NCBI GenBank assembly: GCA_007115705.1
Contig: QXEO01001565.1
Span: 1,882,960-1,946,959 of the forward strand
Source: Dactylis glomerata
Taxonomy: Eukaryota; Streptophyta; Magnoliopsida; Poales; Poaceae
DNA length: 64,000 nucleotides
Direction of reading: 5' to 3'
Positions 46,901 to 55,624 of the stretch are shown piece after piece. The notes below the pieces were generated by a model, which did no database searches, was not told where the DNA came from, and worked only from the letters and a program-made list of their open reading frames with translations. Every line of letters starts with the position of its first letter. The stretch's first letter is position 1. The position numbers were made by a program, and so were the translations under genes.

Positions 46901-47528
46901 CGGGCCGGCTAATAACGTGAGGTTCAGCAAGGTCCTCATTGACAATGGTAGCAGCATCAACATCATGTACCGAGATACGATGCAGAAGCTGGGAATCAAG
47001 GAGAATATACTGGAGCCAAGCAAGACCACGTTCCACGGCATTGTGCCGGGAATTTCATGTGCGCCGATGGGCAAGATCCGGATGGATGTCATGTTTGGCA
47101 GCCGGGATAACTGCAGGGTGGAGAACCTCATGTTCGAGGTGGTTGATCTGGAGAGTCCCTACCATGCTTTGCTGGGAAGGCCGGCATTGGCAAAGTTCAT
47201 GGCCTCTATGCATGTTGCATACCTGAAGATGAAAATGCCGGGGCCCGGAGGGGCAATTACCATCATTGGTGATTACAAGCGTTCGATGGCATGTGCTACA
47301 GCCGGGTCTAACCTGGCCGAGACTCTGATCATTGCAGAGGAAAGGAAGAGGCTCAAGCGAGCAGTAGAGATTGCTGAGACGGTCGTGGCCGGCAAATCTA
47401 TGCCGGGCATGACGAATCCCGGCAGCAGCGCTTCTTTTCAAGTAGGCAAGGAGGTCAAAAAGGTGCCTCTGGATGAAGCTTTCCCGGAGCGCCATGCCCT
47501 GGTTGGGGCAAGTTTGGATCCCAAATAG
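43959..47528 (+). CDS. gag: Retand-2 Gag-protease polyprotein
   Basis: An uninterrupted 1189-codon frame. It begins inside the LTR end, so the functional start is probably a later ATG (44016 is the first after the primer site). Order: Ala/Gly/Pro-rich N-terminal region; acidic-basic helical stretch (residues ~200-330); Gln/Ala-rich tract; Retrotrans_gag capsid core around residues 540-690 ('KPEDWLEDYSTAVNIAGG', 'EEQFVSNFTSTYKRP'); Gln-rich basic linker; aspartic protease at about 990-1090 ('VLIDNGSSINIMY', 'HALLGRPALAKFM'). Gag forms particles and the protease matures them. The frame ends with TAG at 47526-47528 and coding sequence continues in the same frame afterwards. Confidence 0.85.
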   Translation: MAYVVSPRRHLAPTVGLIDMLGGVFIRTGSVIAALGVRVVSGLVQRLGSLSFVSDNAGCLGGRPFPRDGRIMSFGSHEVYVGTERVCREKVLVASDPPSHRLAHAGRSARSVESAEVMMAGTSVPPAENAGKAAAAAGASPPEPPKVKRSARPPLERAENLAGTSGVPARGEVLLPIIDRLLEPVRSGDDPEQAREVLEGSCQALVDEALAMNQERERFNRQLREYEAAHGFTHVVTRPSRIEEVRARGRDLNTEIGKDARDKSHTATSSIPKVIYSSPVKNLRAAAEVAKDLPCLSDEALREQQARLNQLLSEATKQQEAFKRANPGAGASQYVVSAGGAGARSRGQASSPHPSARRAGSVTSGRRDKQIQVYDPAVAGKQAMVEKNAGQVDKYVGNKKPGQSVPAGHGAGAAGGGRSNNAARRQQQGAGGAAQQQGAGQPGHREDDGNSALARAGYQQQDQQGRQTDQCQPEQQQEMIAGPIASRLGPRSLAANDARFKLDKIHQSEMVERQGAPGSRCFGPRIMGEPVPYFFQLARGARTYNGSTKPEDWLEDYSTAVNIAGGNLRWAVRYVSQMLEGPARIWLNNLPAGSINGWIDFEEQFVSNFTSTYKRPNRPQQLANCRQGVNETDRDYLTRWCTLRNSCEGVNEQQAIMWFAHGCRHGTMLWQKLQREMPATLAETIKIADSYALGDPMQPSLDSQGQGQTQGNTNSAGRPGQYYRTDNRNKRRDERPDHRYGAAQVAAVEEEQEGAGSSQRPRYEGYQQPQQQQPQQQAQPFQKKNVWVNKNAGGAVGQKKQWPKYTVGLAMDKPCVFHTFQPGKPANHLTRNCSWLDDILAGRAGPWGPARLSVPAAPSPLTGANTVAVPPRPVNPGNQSNAGNVGVNQIDQSYNPEYNAGGPGAGRNEYKEYDQSYMVFETERTDKQSLYRRSLEVNAVMSAVPKMMHWSDQAIGWDRADHPRIMPNPGGYALVMDPTFVGPANNVRFSKVLIDNGSSINIMYRDTMQKLGIKENILEPSKTTFHGIVPGISCAPMGKIRMDVMFGSRDNCRVENLMFEVVDLESPYHALLGRPALAKFMASMHVAYLKMKMPGPGGAITIIGDYKRSMACATAGSNLAETLIIAEERKRLKRAVEIAETVVAGKSMPGMTNPGSSASFQVGKEVKKVPLDEAFPERHALVGASLDPK
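43990..44007 (+). promoter_or_regulatory. Retand-2 primer binding site
   Basis: TGGCGCCCACCGTGGGGC immediately inside the LTR, the type of primer site seen in Tat/Retand elements such as RIRE2 (reported as tRNA-Arg; the tRNA was not checked here). Confidence 0.7.
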
Positions 47529-49448
47529 GAAAGCGGGCTCATCAGCTTCCTCCGTGAGAATCGGGATATCTTTGCATGGTCTACTTCAGACTTGCAAGGT
47601 GTGCCGAGGGAGCTGGCTGAGCACGCGTTGCATGTGAGACCGGATGCTAAGCCGGTGAAGCAGCCGCTCCGGCGGAATGCCGGCGATAGAAGGAAAGCCA
47701 TTTGGGACGAAGTGGCCAGGCTCTTAGCCTCTGGCTTTATCAAAGAAGTGCTTCATCCGGATTGGGTGTCTAACCCGGTTTTGGTGGAAAAGAAGAAGGA
47801 TGAGCCCGCCATAGTGAAAGTATGGCGGATGTGTGTTGATTACACCAACTTGAATAAGGCATGTCCTAAAGATCCATTCCCGCTCCCTCGGATCGATCAA
47901 GTGATTGATTCCACAGCTGGATGCGAACTGTTATCATTTGTAGATGCCTATTCTGGTTTCCACCAGATCCCTTTGTATGAGCCGGATCAAATAAAGACAT
48001 CCTTTATTACCCCGTACGGGGCTTATTGCTATCTCACTATGCCGTTCGGTTTAAGAAATGCCGGCGCAACTTACCAAAGGTGTATGCAAAAATGTTTGCA
48101 CGATCAGATAGATAAAAATGATGTGTCGGTCGAAATGATGGAGATAGATCAGGCAGTGTTCACTGTCAGGGAAGTGCCCTCATGGGCACGTCCTATTATG
48201 AATTTCTTGGTGGATGGTCAAGTGCCGGCGGATGAAGCCGAGGCACGCCGGATTGCAAGGAGATCCAAAGGGTATACCATCATAAACAAAGAAATATACA
48301 AGAGAAGTGTCACCGGAGTATTGCAGAGATGTGTCGAATATGCAGAAGGTCTGGAGATGCTCCGGGAAATTCATCAGGGGGAGTGTGGTCACCATGCTTC
48401 GTCCAGGGCATTGGTGGCAAAGGTATTCCGGCATGGGTTCTATTGGCCGACGGCACTGCAAGAGGCAGAAGATTTGGTCCGGAAATGCAATGGGTGTCAA
48501 AGGTATGCCCACCAGATTCATCAGCCGGCGTCTACCTTGAAAACTATCCCAATAACCTGGCCCTTTGCTGTTTGGGGCCTGGATATGGTCGGGGCTTTTA
48601 AGCCGGCCAGAGGAAAGATGACCCATATCCTGGTCATGGTGGACAAGTTCACCAAATGGATTGAAGTAAAGCCCATAAGCAAGTGTGATGGTCACACAGC
48701 AGTGAAATTCTTGAAAGATATAATCTTGAGATATGGTGTTCCCCATGGCATCATCACTGACAATGGGTCGAACTTTGCCCAAGGGCCATTTGCTAGATTT
48801 TGTGAGGAGGTGGGAATCCGGCTGGACACTGCGTCGGTCGCTCACCCTTGTACCAATGGCCAAGTAGAAAGGTCAAATGGTCTAGTGTTATCCGACATAA
48901 AACCCCGGCTGATAGAGCCGCTAGAGAAAACTCCGGGATGTTGGCTAGATGAGTTGCCGGCAGTGCTTTGGAGTTTGAGGACAACTCCAAATAGGTCAAC
49001 AGGCTACACACCATTTTTCCTGGTGTATGGAGCAGAAGCTGTGCTTCCAACAGATGTAATACATGATGCACCAAGAGTAGTGCTATATACTGAGGAAGAG
49101 GCTAAAGAAGCCAGGGAAAATGATGTGGATCTGCTAGAGGAAGCAAGAGAAATAACTCTGTCAAGAACAACAGTATATCAGCAGAACCTCAGACGCTATC
49201 ATGCGCAGAAGGTAAATCCAAGGAGATTTCAAGAGGGAGATCTAGTACTCCGGCTAAAGCAAGGAACAGAAGGCCGGCATAAGTTAACTCCTCCATGGGA
49301 GGGGCCATTCATTGTGAGCAGAGCTCTGCACAATGATGCCTACTATCTTATAGATGCGCAGGACCCCAAGAAGGATAAGGCGGACAGGTCCGGAGAAGAA
49401 ACCAAGAGGCCATGGAACATAGCTCTACTCCGCCCCTTTTACTCCTGA
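47529..49448 (+). pseudogene. pol: Retand-2 RT (truncated) and integrase
   Basis: Same frame as the preceding ORF, open from the TAG to 49448. RT fingers/palm motifs are present ('LASGFIKEVLHPDWVSNPVL', 'FPLPRIDQVIDSTAGCELLS', 'FVDAYSGFHQIPL', 'MPFGLRNAGATYQRCMQK'). Just after 'KCLHDQI' (about 48110) the frame jumps to a pre-integrase region ('SVEMMEIDQAVF'). The YxDD box, RT thumb and RNase H are therefore missing. Integrase is complete: HHCC finger (GHHAS...CNGC), and the DDE core in 'WGLDMVGAF', 'GIITDNGSNFAQ' and 'NGQVERSNGL'. An intact integrase could still act, but reverse transcription cannot. Confidence 0.88.
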
Positions 49449-50100
49449 ACAACACAATGTATGTATTTCCATATTTTGCTTTGTGTGCCGGCGCGTTATG
49501 CCGGCACAAGACTAATGAATGAAATGCCGGCATCCCGAAGAAGCCGGGTCACTGCCTCCGAGATATATTTGTTGTTTATTTTACAGTTCTTTGTTATATG
49601 CCGGCTGGCTTGATTCGAATGTTTCCTATGTCGGCCTAGTAATGTGTCGGCACCAAAGGCCACTCTTCGACTTAGCTGCTGTCCGAAACCCGGCTTTATG
49701 GCTAGCAAGAGTAGATGCCGGAGATTGTCTACACATGGAAAACGGCTAAGGAAGTGTAAAGCAAGCGAACCGACATTTTTGTTAAAGCTAAAGTTAAAAT
49801 TTGAAGTGTCGGATGATTTGAAGTCTAAGTTCCAAAGTTAAAGTACTGTATGTTCAATGAAGCAACCTTGAGACTCATACGTCGAAAGCCAAAAAAGGTA
49901 GACAAGTAGCCAAGGTTGTGAAGTTGGGGAAACAGGAAAACAAACTCGGTGACTTAGCCAAAGATGATCCGGCGTTAATAACAAGCAAACCGAGATAAAA
50001 CTTGTTCAGGTAGCAAACCAAAGGGAATTAAACGTGTATATTACATCTGCACCCGGCATACCGGGGATCTCATAAAGCTTAAAGTTTTTGGGCTGCAAAG
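49449..50100. other. Retand-2 spacer between integrase and antisense gene
   Basis: Non-coding, with frequent GCCGGC / TGTCGGC words. It would hold the 3' ends of two convergent transcripts. No gene supported. Confidence 0.6.
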
Positions 50101-53100
50101 TCAAAGAGCAGGGGCAGAAGCAGAGCCGCCGGCTGGTGGAGCTGTAGCAGTGGAAGTGTCGGCTTCAGGTGTGCCGGACCCAGCAGATGGAATGGAGCCA
50201 TCACCTCCGCCCCGGACAGATCCCTGTCCCGGGGCATCAGTGTCGGCTTCCTCAACTTCCTCTTCATCCTGGCTGGAGTCGGAGCCCTCGGCATCGGCAG
50301 ATGCCCCGGCGTCATCCTTCTTCTCCGGCTCACGGATGTCCCGGACGAAGGCGTCGGTGTCGGCATAGTCCACATAGTTGTGGGCGAACTCCCGCTGCAG
50401 GCAGATGTGTTCCGGATCCGTGGTCCAGATGGATCCCTCGCGCACAGTGCGCAAAGTCTCCAAGTCAGCCTTTTCATACCAGGACAAGAAGTAGCTGAGG
50501 GCTTCGTCGGCTCCAACCCGCGCGCCGGAATCTCGCCATTCCCGGAGGCGAACCTTGGCGAGCTGCAAGTCGTTGCCGAGGTCGACAGGATCAGTGGGCG
50601 TCCTTTGTCCCGGCCAGAGGGCAGAGAATGCCTCCTGGGCGCCATAAAAGAGCTCTTCGGTGTAGAGCGTCATGGCGTTCTTCCGGGATTGCAGAGCCAG
50701 CAGCTGCTCCGACATGTCCCAGTTGGCCGAGTCAACCGGAACACCCCGGTTCTCTCGGTCCAACTGCAGAGCCCTCTCAACGTCTTCGACGGAAGCGGGG
50801 AACATGTCTGAGAAAAATAGATGATGTTAGCAAAAGGAGAATATGTCGGCATAGAGGGTATGTCGGAAGAGAACATGATGTGTAGGGCAGGATAAGGAAA
50901 AGGGATTTGAAGCTTACTGGCAAGGTCGGCATTAAGCTGGGCAACTGTGACCTCCCATTTGGTCGCCTGCTCCTTCAGGCTGGACAATTCGGCATGGGCA
51001 GTGGAGGCATCAGTCTCGGAAGCAACGAGCAGGTCCTGGGTTTTCTTCAGTTGGCCTTCCCTCTGTTCCTTCTCGTCCAGAAGCTCGGTGATCCGGCCCT
51101 TCAGCTGCTCTATCTCGGCCTTGTGAGCAGTGTCCCGGTCGTCCAGTTGCTTGGCCACATCCACTGAGGACATACAGTCCTGGTGGCGTGCTTCCAGCCC
51201 AGCCTTCTCATTTGCAAAATATTGAAGTTAAAAGGATTTGAAGAAAGAAAACAGAGACAAAGATTAAAGGATTTGAAGTACAGAATGTTTGGTTGAAGAT
51301 TAGCAGAATCCGGCATACCTGTCAGCTCCTTCACTCTCTTGACAAGCTCGGTGACTTGGGCTTCGGCACCAGCTGCGGAATGACGGAAAAAGGTTATGTG
51401 TCGGCATATTAAGGTGTGCCGGCAAAGAGGAGGAAGGGTCTCCGGCATATAGCGGTATATCGGCGAGGATTACCTTTCTTGGACAGCTCCAGCTGAAGCT
51501 TGCTATGCTCGTCGGATAACTTCCGATGCTCGCATACCAAGTCATGAAACAGGTCGGCCCGGGTGTTGTTCATGCGCTGCAAAAGTGCCGGGATTTAAAA
51601 TGTCAGCAGAGAAATTTGGCATGTTAATTAAGTTGAAGATTCTATCAAGTGATCATTCTTTTGAAGACCCGGCACAGGTGCTGCGCACCTATCCCGGCTC
51701 TCGGTGACTAGGATTTGAAGCTCGAGACGAGCTTATATCTCGGTCAAGAGGATTTGAAAAATAATTGAGATGGGAAATTGTTAGAGACCCGGCACAGGTG
51801 AGTGCTCACCTATCCCGGCTCTCGGTGACTAGGATTTGAAGCTCAGATTGAGCTCATGTGTCGGCAGATAATTCAAAAGAAGCTAACTAAAAGACTATGA
51901 GAAAATCCTGGATGTCCGTATCCCGGACAGCCGACATTTTCGGGGACTGGGGATATGTGTATAAGTAGAAAGGACTTACGTTGGTGGCATCGGCCAATCG
52001 GTGAAGTCTCTGCTGGAGGCTGAGCAGCTCGCAGGCGATCGGTAGGGGTTTCGCGGCCAGAATATCTGCTGGATTGCCAGTAGCCGCGGCTTCGGCCATC
52101 TTCTTGCTCCTGGAATCCGCTGTGTCCATGTCGCCAGCATCGTTCCACCTGGCACAGTGCTCCCTGAGAGAGCCGAGGCTTTGGTCACTCTTCGTCTCCA
52201 GGGGGACGCGGCCCTCAAGTTCCGGCGTGTCGAAGAAGTTGCGCCGGTAGCCAGGCCGGGTCGCTGCCCTGCCAAGGTGTAGGGCCAGGGCAGAGCTGGT
52301 CCGGGACGCTGCTTTAGGAGGAGCAGTGGCGGCAGATGGTGTGCCGGACTTGGTCTTCTGGACCTTGAGGGTGCCGGACCAGACCGGGGCAGAGGTCTTG
52401 TCCGGGACCGAGGTCTTGGCCGGTGCAGGAGTCTTTTCAGCAGAAGGAGTCTTGGGCGCGGGCTGTTCCGGCGCGGCCGGTGCAGCTTGGCCAGCGGGGG
52501 CAGGTTCCGGAATGGTCCGGACTTCCGGCACAGCAGGGCCTTTCCCTTTGTCGTCTATGCCGGCGCTCTTGTTGCTTGCGCCGACATCTTCGGTTGTGCC
52601 GGCGTCGCTGGTGGGCGCGCCGGAGTCTGGAGTATCTTGGTGGGCCCCTATGTCCATATGGACATCAGAGGCCGAAGGTTCCTGTTGAGCCCCCGAGCCC
52701 ATGTGGACGTCGGGGGCAGAGATATCTTGTTCCGGTGGAGGATCGTCCTTCGCCGGGGAGGTAGTCTTGTTGGGCGCAGGCGAAGATGCCGGCGCCAGGG
52801 AGGTCGTATGACTGGCTGACGGTATGTCGGAGGTAGCAGGGGCCGCGGGCTTAGTAACCTTCGGGCCGCCACTCGAGCCAGAAGCTTGTTCTGGCGCAAG
52901 AGGAGCTCTGAAAGAGAAAAACACCAAGTCAATAATACAAGCAAGAGATATGTCGGAGGAAATGCAAAGAAAAGAAAACTTACCCCGAGGCAACAGGCCT
53001 CTGTTTCTTCTGGATAGGCACGCCGACCTTCTGCCTCTTCGGCTTCTGAGGTGTGTCGGGCTGGGGCTTCACCCCTCGCTTCCGGCCGGCACGTCCGCCG

Positions 53101-54556
53101 GTGGAAGGAGGTCCCTGGTTCAGAGGGGCGGCATCGACAACCATGTCGTCCGGGATAGCTGAGGACGGCATTGGAAACTCGTAAGCAATAGGTGTTTCTG
53201 GAAAGGCATATGCAAGTGGCATCGGGTCATAGTACAGCAGGATCTCCTCGTCAGAATCAATCTCACTCTGGTCTTGAGTATAATGCCGGGATGAAGAGGC
53301 CTTACCCGCAGCAGCTGCAGCACGGGTGTTCCGGGGTAACTTGTCCCAGTGATCCGGATCTTCAACATCCGCAATAGTGCGGTCCGCCGCGATCTTGATC
53401 CGGGAGTTCTCCATGGCTTGGAAGCTGAATTTCTGTATAAAAGCAAGTCAAATGATCAAACAAGGGAATATGGCGGCAAGTAGCAGTATCTCGGGCCAAG
53501 CAGGATATGTGTCGGTAAATAGACATGTGTCGGCTTAAGTATCTATATGCCGGACCTAGAGTTTATATATCGGACAAGAGGGTTTACCGTTGGGGCGGGC
53601 CTATCCCGGCTGTATGGTTCAAGTCCCCAGGCAAAGGTGGCCTGGGAGGACTTGCAGACGTCCTTGATCCGCCGCAGAATGTCGGCCGGAGTCAGCTCAT
53701 GTGTGGAATGCCGGGTGGGGTCCATGGGCCCGCTCATCTGGCAGATCTTGTGTGACCGGCGCTGCAAAGGAGAGACGCGCCGGCTGATATAGCATGCCAC
53801 CAAGTCTTGAGGTGTAAGGCCGGCATCCCGGAGCTCGCCCTTAACCCGGTGGAGAGCATTCACCGGCATCACCGAGTTCTTCGGATTATAGGTCCAATTC
53901 TTCATAGCCAAAGGTGGCTCGTCCACAAATGGCGGCAGGTTGAGCAGATCCACGTCGGTGGTGTTCTTGACGTAGAAGAAGCTTTTCTGCCACTTCTTGC
54001 AAGATTCGAGGAGTTCCACCTTGGGGAAGTCCGAGCCCTTCCGGGACATGATGGTGGCTGCGCCGCAAAGGGTCATGGGGCGGTCCTTTTTTTCCTGGGC
54101 CGTCTCCGGCGGGTCATCCTTGCTCCGAGGCGGCTCCTGGACGACTTGCTTCCGCAGTTGGAAGTATTTCGCCCAGCCTTGGGTAAGGGGCTCGATGCCG
54201 GCATAGCCTTCGCAAAAGGCAGCGAAGGCGGAGAGGATCATCACGGCATTGGCCGGGATATGATGAGGTTGTAGATCATAGGTGTTGAGGAAGTCCCGGA
54301 AGAAGTCCGATGCCGGCAGGCCGAAGCCCCGCTCGAAGTGGGCGATGAAGACGATACGTTCGCCGGGTTCAGGTGCCGGCACAGTTTCTCCCGCCGGCAG
54401 CCGGCATGCTACGCCCTCCGGGACTCTCCTGGTGGAGGTGACCCAGGATATGTTGGCCGGGGTGACCTCCGACCCCTCCCAGCTGGAGCGTCCTTGGATC
54501 TGGGCCGAGTTATCTTCCTCGGAGGCCGAGGTACCTGTCATGCTCGATGAAGCCAT
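50101..54556 (-). CDS. Retand-2 antisense extra gene, 7 coding exons (~1167 aa)
   Basis: Minus-strand exons 54556-53588, 53432-52984, 52907-51980, 51576-51474, 51372-51319, 51211-50918 and 50807-50101 add to 3504 nt in one phase. All introns are GT-AG except the acceptor before 51211, which reads AA where AG is needed (next available AG gives a frameshift). Exon 1 has the Transposase_28/plant-mobile-type region ('SDFFRDFLNTYDLQPHHIPA', 'KKWQKSFFYVKN'). Exons 2-3 are Pro/Ala/Ser-rich and disordered, exons 4-6 coiled coil ('DEHSKLQLELSKK', 'AEIEQLKGRITELLDEKEQR'), and exon 7 a globular helical part followed by an acidic, Gly/Ala tail. Function is unknown; antisense ORFs of this type are known in Tat-lineage elements. 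Its introns survive retrotransposition because the genomic RNA is the opposite strand. Confidence 0.7.
51665..51846. repeat. Direct repeat in an intron of the antisense gene
   Basis: A ~62 bp unit (GACCCGGCACAGGTG...CACCTATCCCGGCTC...GACTAGGATTTGAAG) occurs at about 51665-51727 and 51784-51846. The text between the copies is unrelated, and the second copy is slightly diverged. Confidence 0.75.
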
Positions 54557-54605
54557 CGGGATGGCCGGTACAAGGCGTGAGAGCCAGAGTTCCGTGATGT
54601 TATTC

Positions 54606-54875
54606 CTATCAAGGCCGGAGAAAAGAGGGAGGTTAGTCTCTCCGGCATACCGCTCTCACCAATGTTAGCAGAAGTAAAAGATCTACCGAGCCAGTTAAAA
54701 CAGGAAACAAATAAGGGTAAAACTTCTAAGGAAGAACACCTAAGAACGTTGTTAGCAATGCTAGTCGAATCCAAAGAATAACAAGCAGAGGAACGGCAGT
54801 AGATCTATGCAACTGTGGCTACCGATGCGAAGCTATAGAAAAGCATGAAAGAGAAGGAACAGAGGATGATCTCAC
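54606..54875 (-). other. Putative 5' UTR intron of the Retand-2 antisense gene
   Basis: On the minus strand a good donor (CTCCG|GTGAGA) at 54875 and an acceptor (CTTGATAG|G) ending at 54606 lie between the TATA box and the ATG at 54556. The GC-rich leader exon would span roughly 54876-55120. Confidence 0.4.
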
Positions 54876-55146
54876 CGGAGCTTGACCGACGGCAATGGAG
54901 CGGCGGCGAGCGTGCAGGAGAAGGTTCAATCTCCCAGCAATGTCGCGAAGGAGAGATGCGGCGGCGGCGGCGTCGTCGACTGAGATGTCGGGCGTCGTCG
55001 AAGCGTCGGCGTCGGTGGGGAGCAGGTCGACGGCGGCGGCGATGCTGTTCCTCTGTTCTTCGGTCCGGCGGGGAAGCGTAGGAGGCAGAGGAGCAAAGGA
55101 GGAGGACGATGGCGTGGGGTAAAAAGATAAGTTTACCCCCGCCGCC

Positions 55147-55154
55147 CTATTTAT
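55147..55154 (-). promoter_or_regulatory. TATA box of the Retand-2 antisense gene
   Basis: Minus strand reads CATATAAATAGGGCGG, a strong TATA box upstream of a GC-rich leader. It gives the antisense gene an internal promoter pointing away from the 3' end of the element. Confidence 0.6.
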
Positions 55155-55624
55155 ATGTCAGCCAGGCAAGGGTCGTGGGGAGGGTAGTGCTCCACTCCCT
55201 CGACCGTTTCTGCGGCGAGGCGCCACGTGGCGGCACGGAGTGGGGCGGCGGTTCCTGTAACCGAGCCACGACGCAATGATGGCAAGGAGTAACTACGCTA
55301 TGAACCGTCACATCGTGTGACCGTTCAAGGTGGCAGGGCAGTTACAAGTTTCGATGCAAACTGTCAGGCGTGGCTTCTCGAGGAAGACTCGTCTATATGT
55401 CGGAATAACTGCCCGATGTATATGTTTCGTCCGGAATACCCTCGGGACCGGCCGGAATAACATTGGGAGAAGGAACAGTGGCCGGGATATGTGCGGATGT
55501 CCCGGCATATAATCCGATCGTCGGGATATACCGGAGAACCGGAGTATAATGAAAAGAAGATATGTTGAACATGTCAAGGCTCCACAGTTATGACTGGGGA
55601 ACCTCGGCAGCTTCGGGGACTAGT
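55155..55624. other. Retand-2 internal 3' end with PPT
   Basis: Non-coding, with repeated CCGG words. It ends AACCTCGGCAGCTTCGGGGACTAG-like, the polypurine region that should precede the 3' LTR. The last five bases, CTAGT, are probably the left target duplication of Copia-2. Confidence 0.6.

Larger units (their letters stand above)
43059..55624 (+). mobile_element. Retand-2: Tat/Retand Gypsy element (3' LTR displaced beyond window)
   Basis: 5' LTR 43059-43987, primer site TGGCGCCCACCGTGGGGC at 43990, gag-protease ORF, RT-integrase ORF with an internal deletion, antisense multi-exon gene, and a polypurine-like CTTCGGGGACTAG at the internal end. Instead of its 3' LTR, Copia-2 begins at 55625, so the 3' LTR should lie beyond Copia-2. 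Left flank is CCACG. The text is strikingly rich in GCCGG throughout. With RT active site and RNase H deleted it is non-autonomous, but its frames are well preserved, suggesting a fairly recent copy. Confidence 0.88.

Noticed and set aside
44267..47743. Long minus-strand ORFs in Retand-2 (up to 176 codons)
   Set aside because: Antisense shadows of the gag-protease frame with Gln/Ala/Gly-rich codons; no independent promoter.
52326..52819. Plus-strand ORFs inside 52.3-52.8 kb
   Set aside because: Opposite frame of exon 3 of the antisense gene, low complexity.
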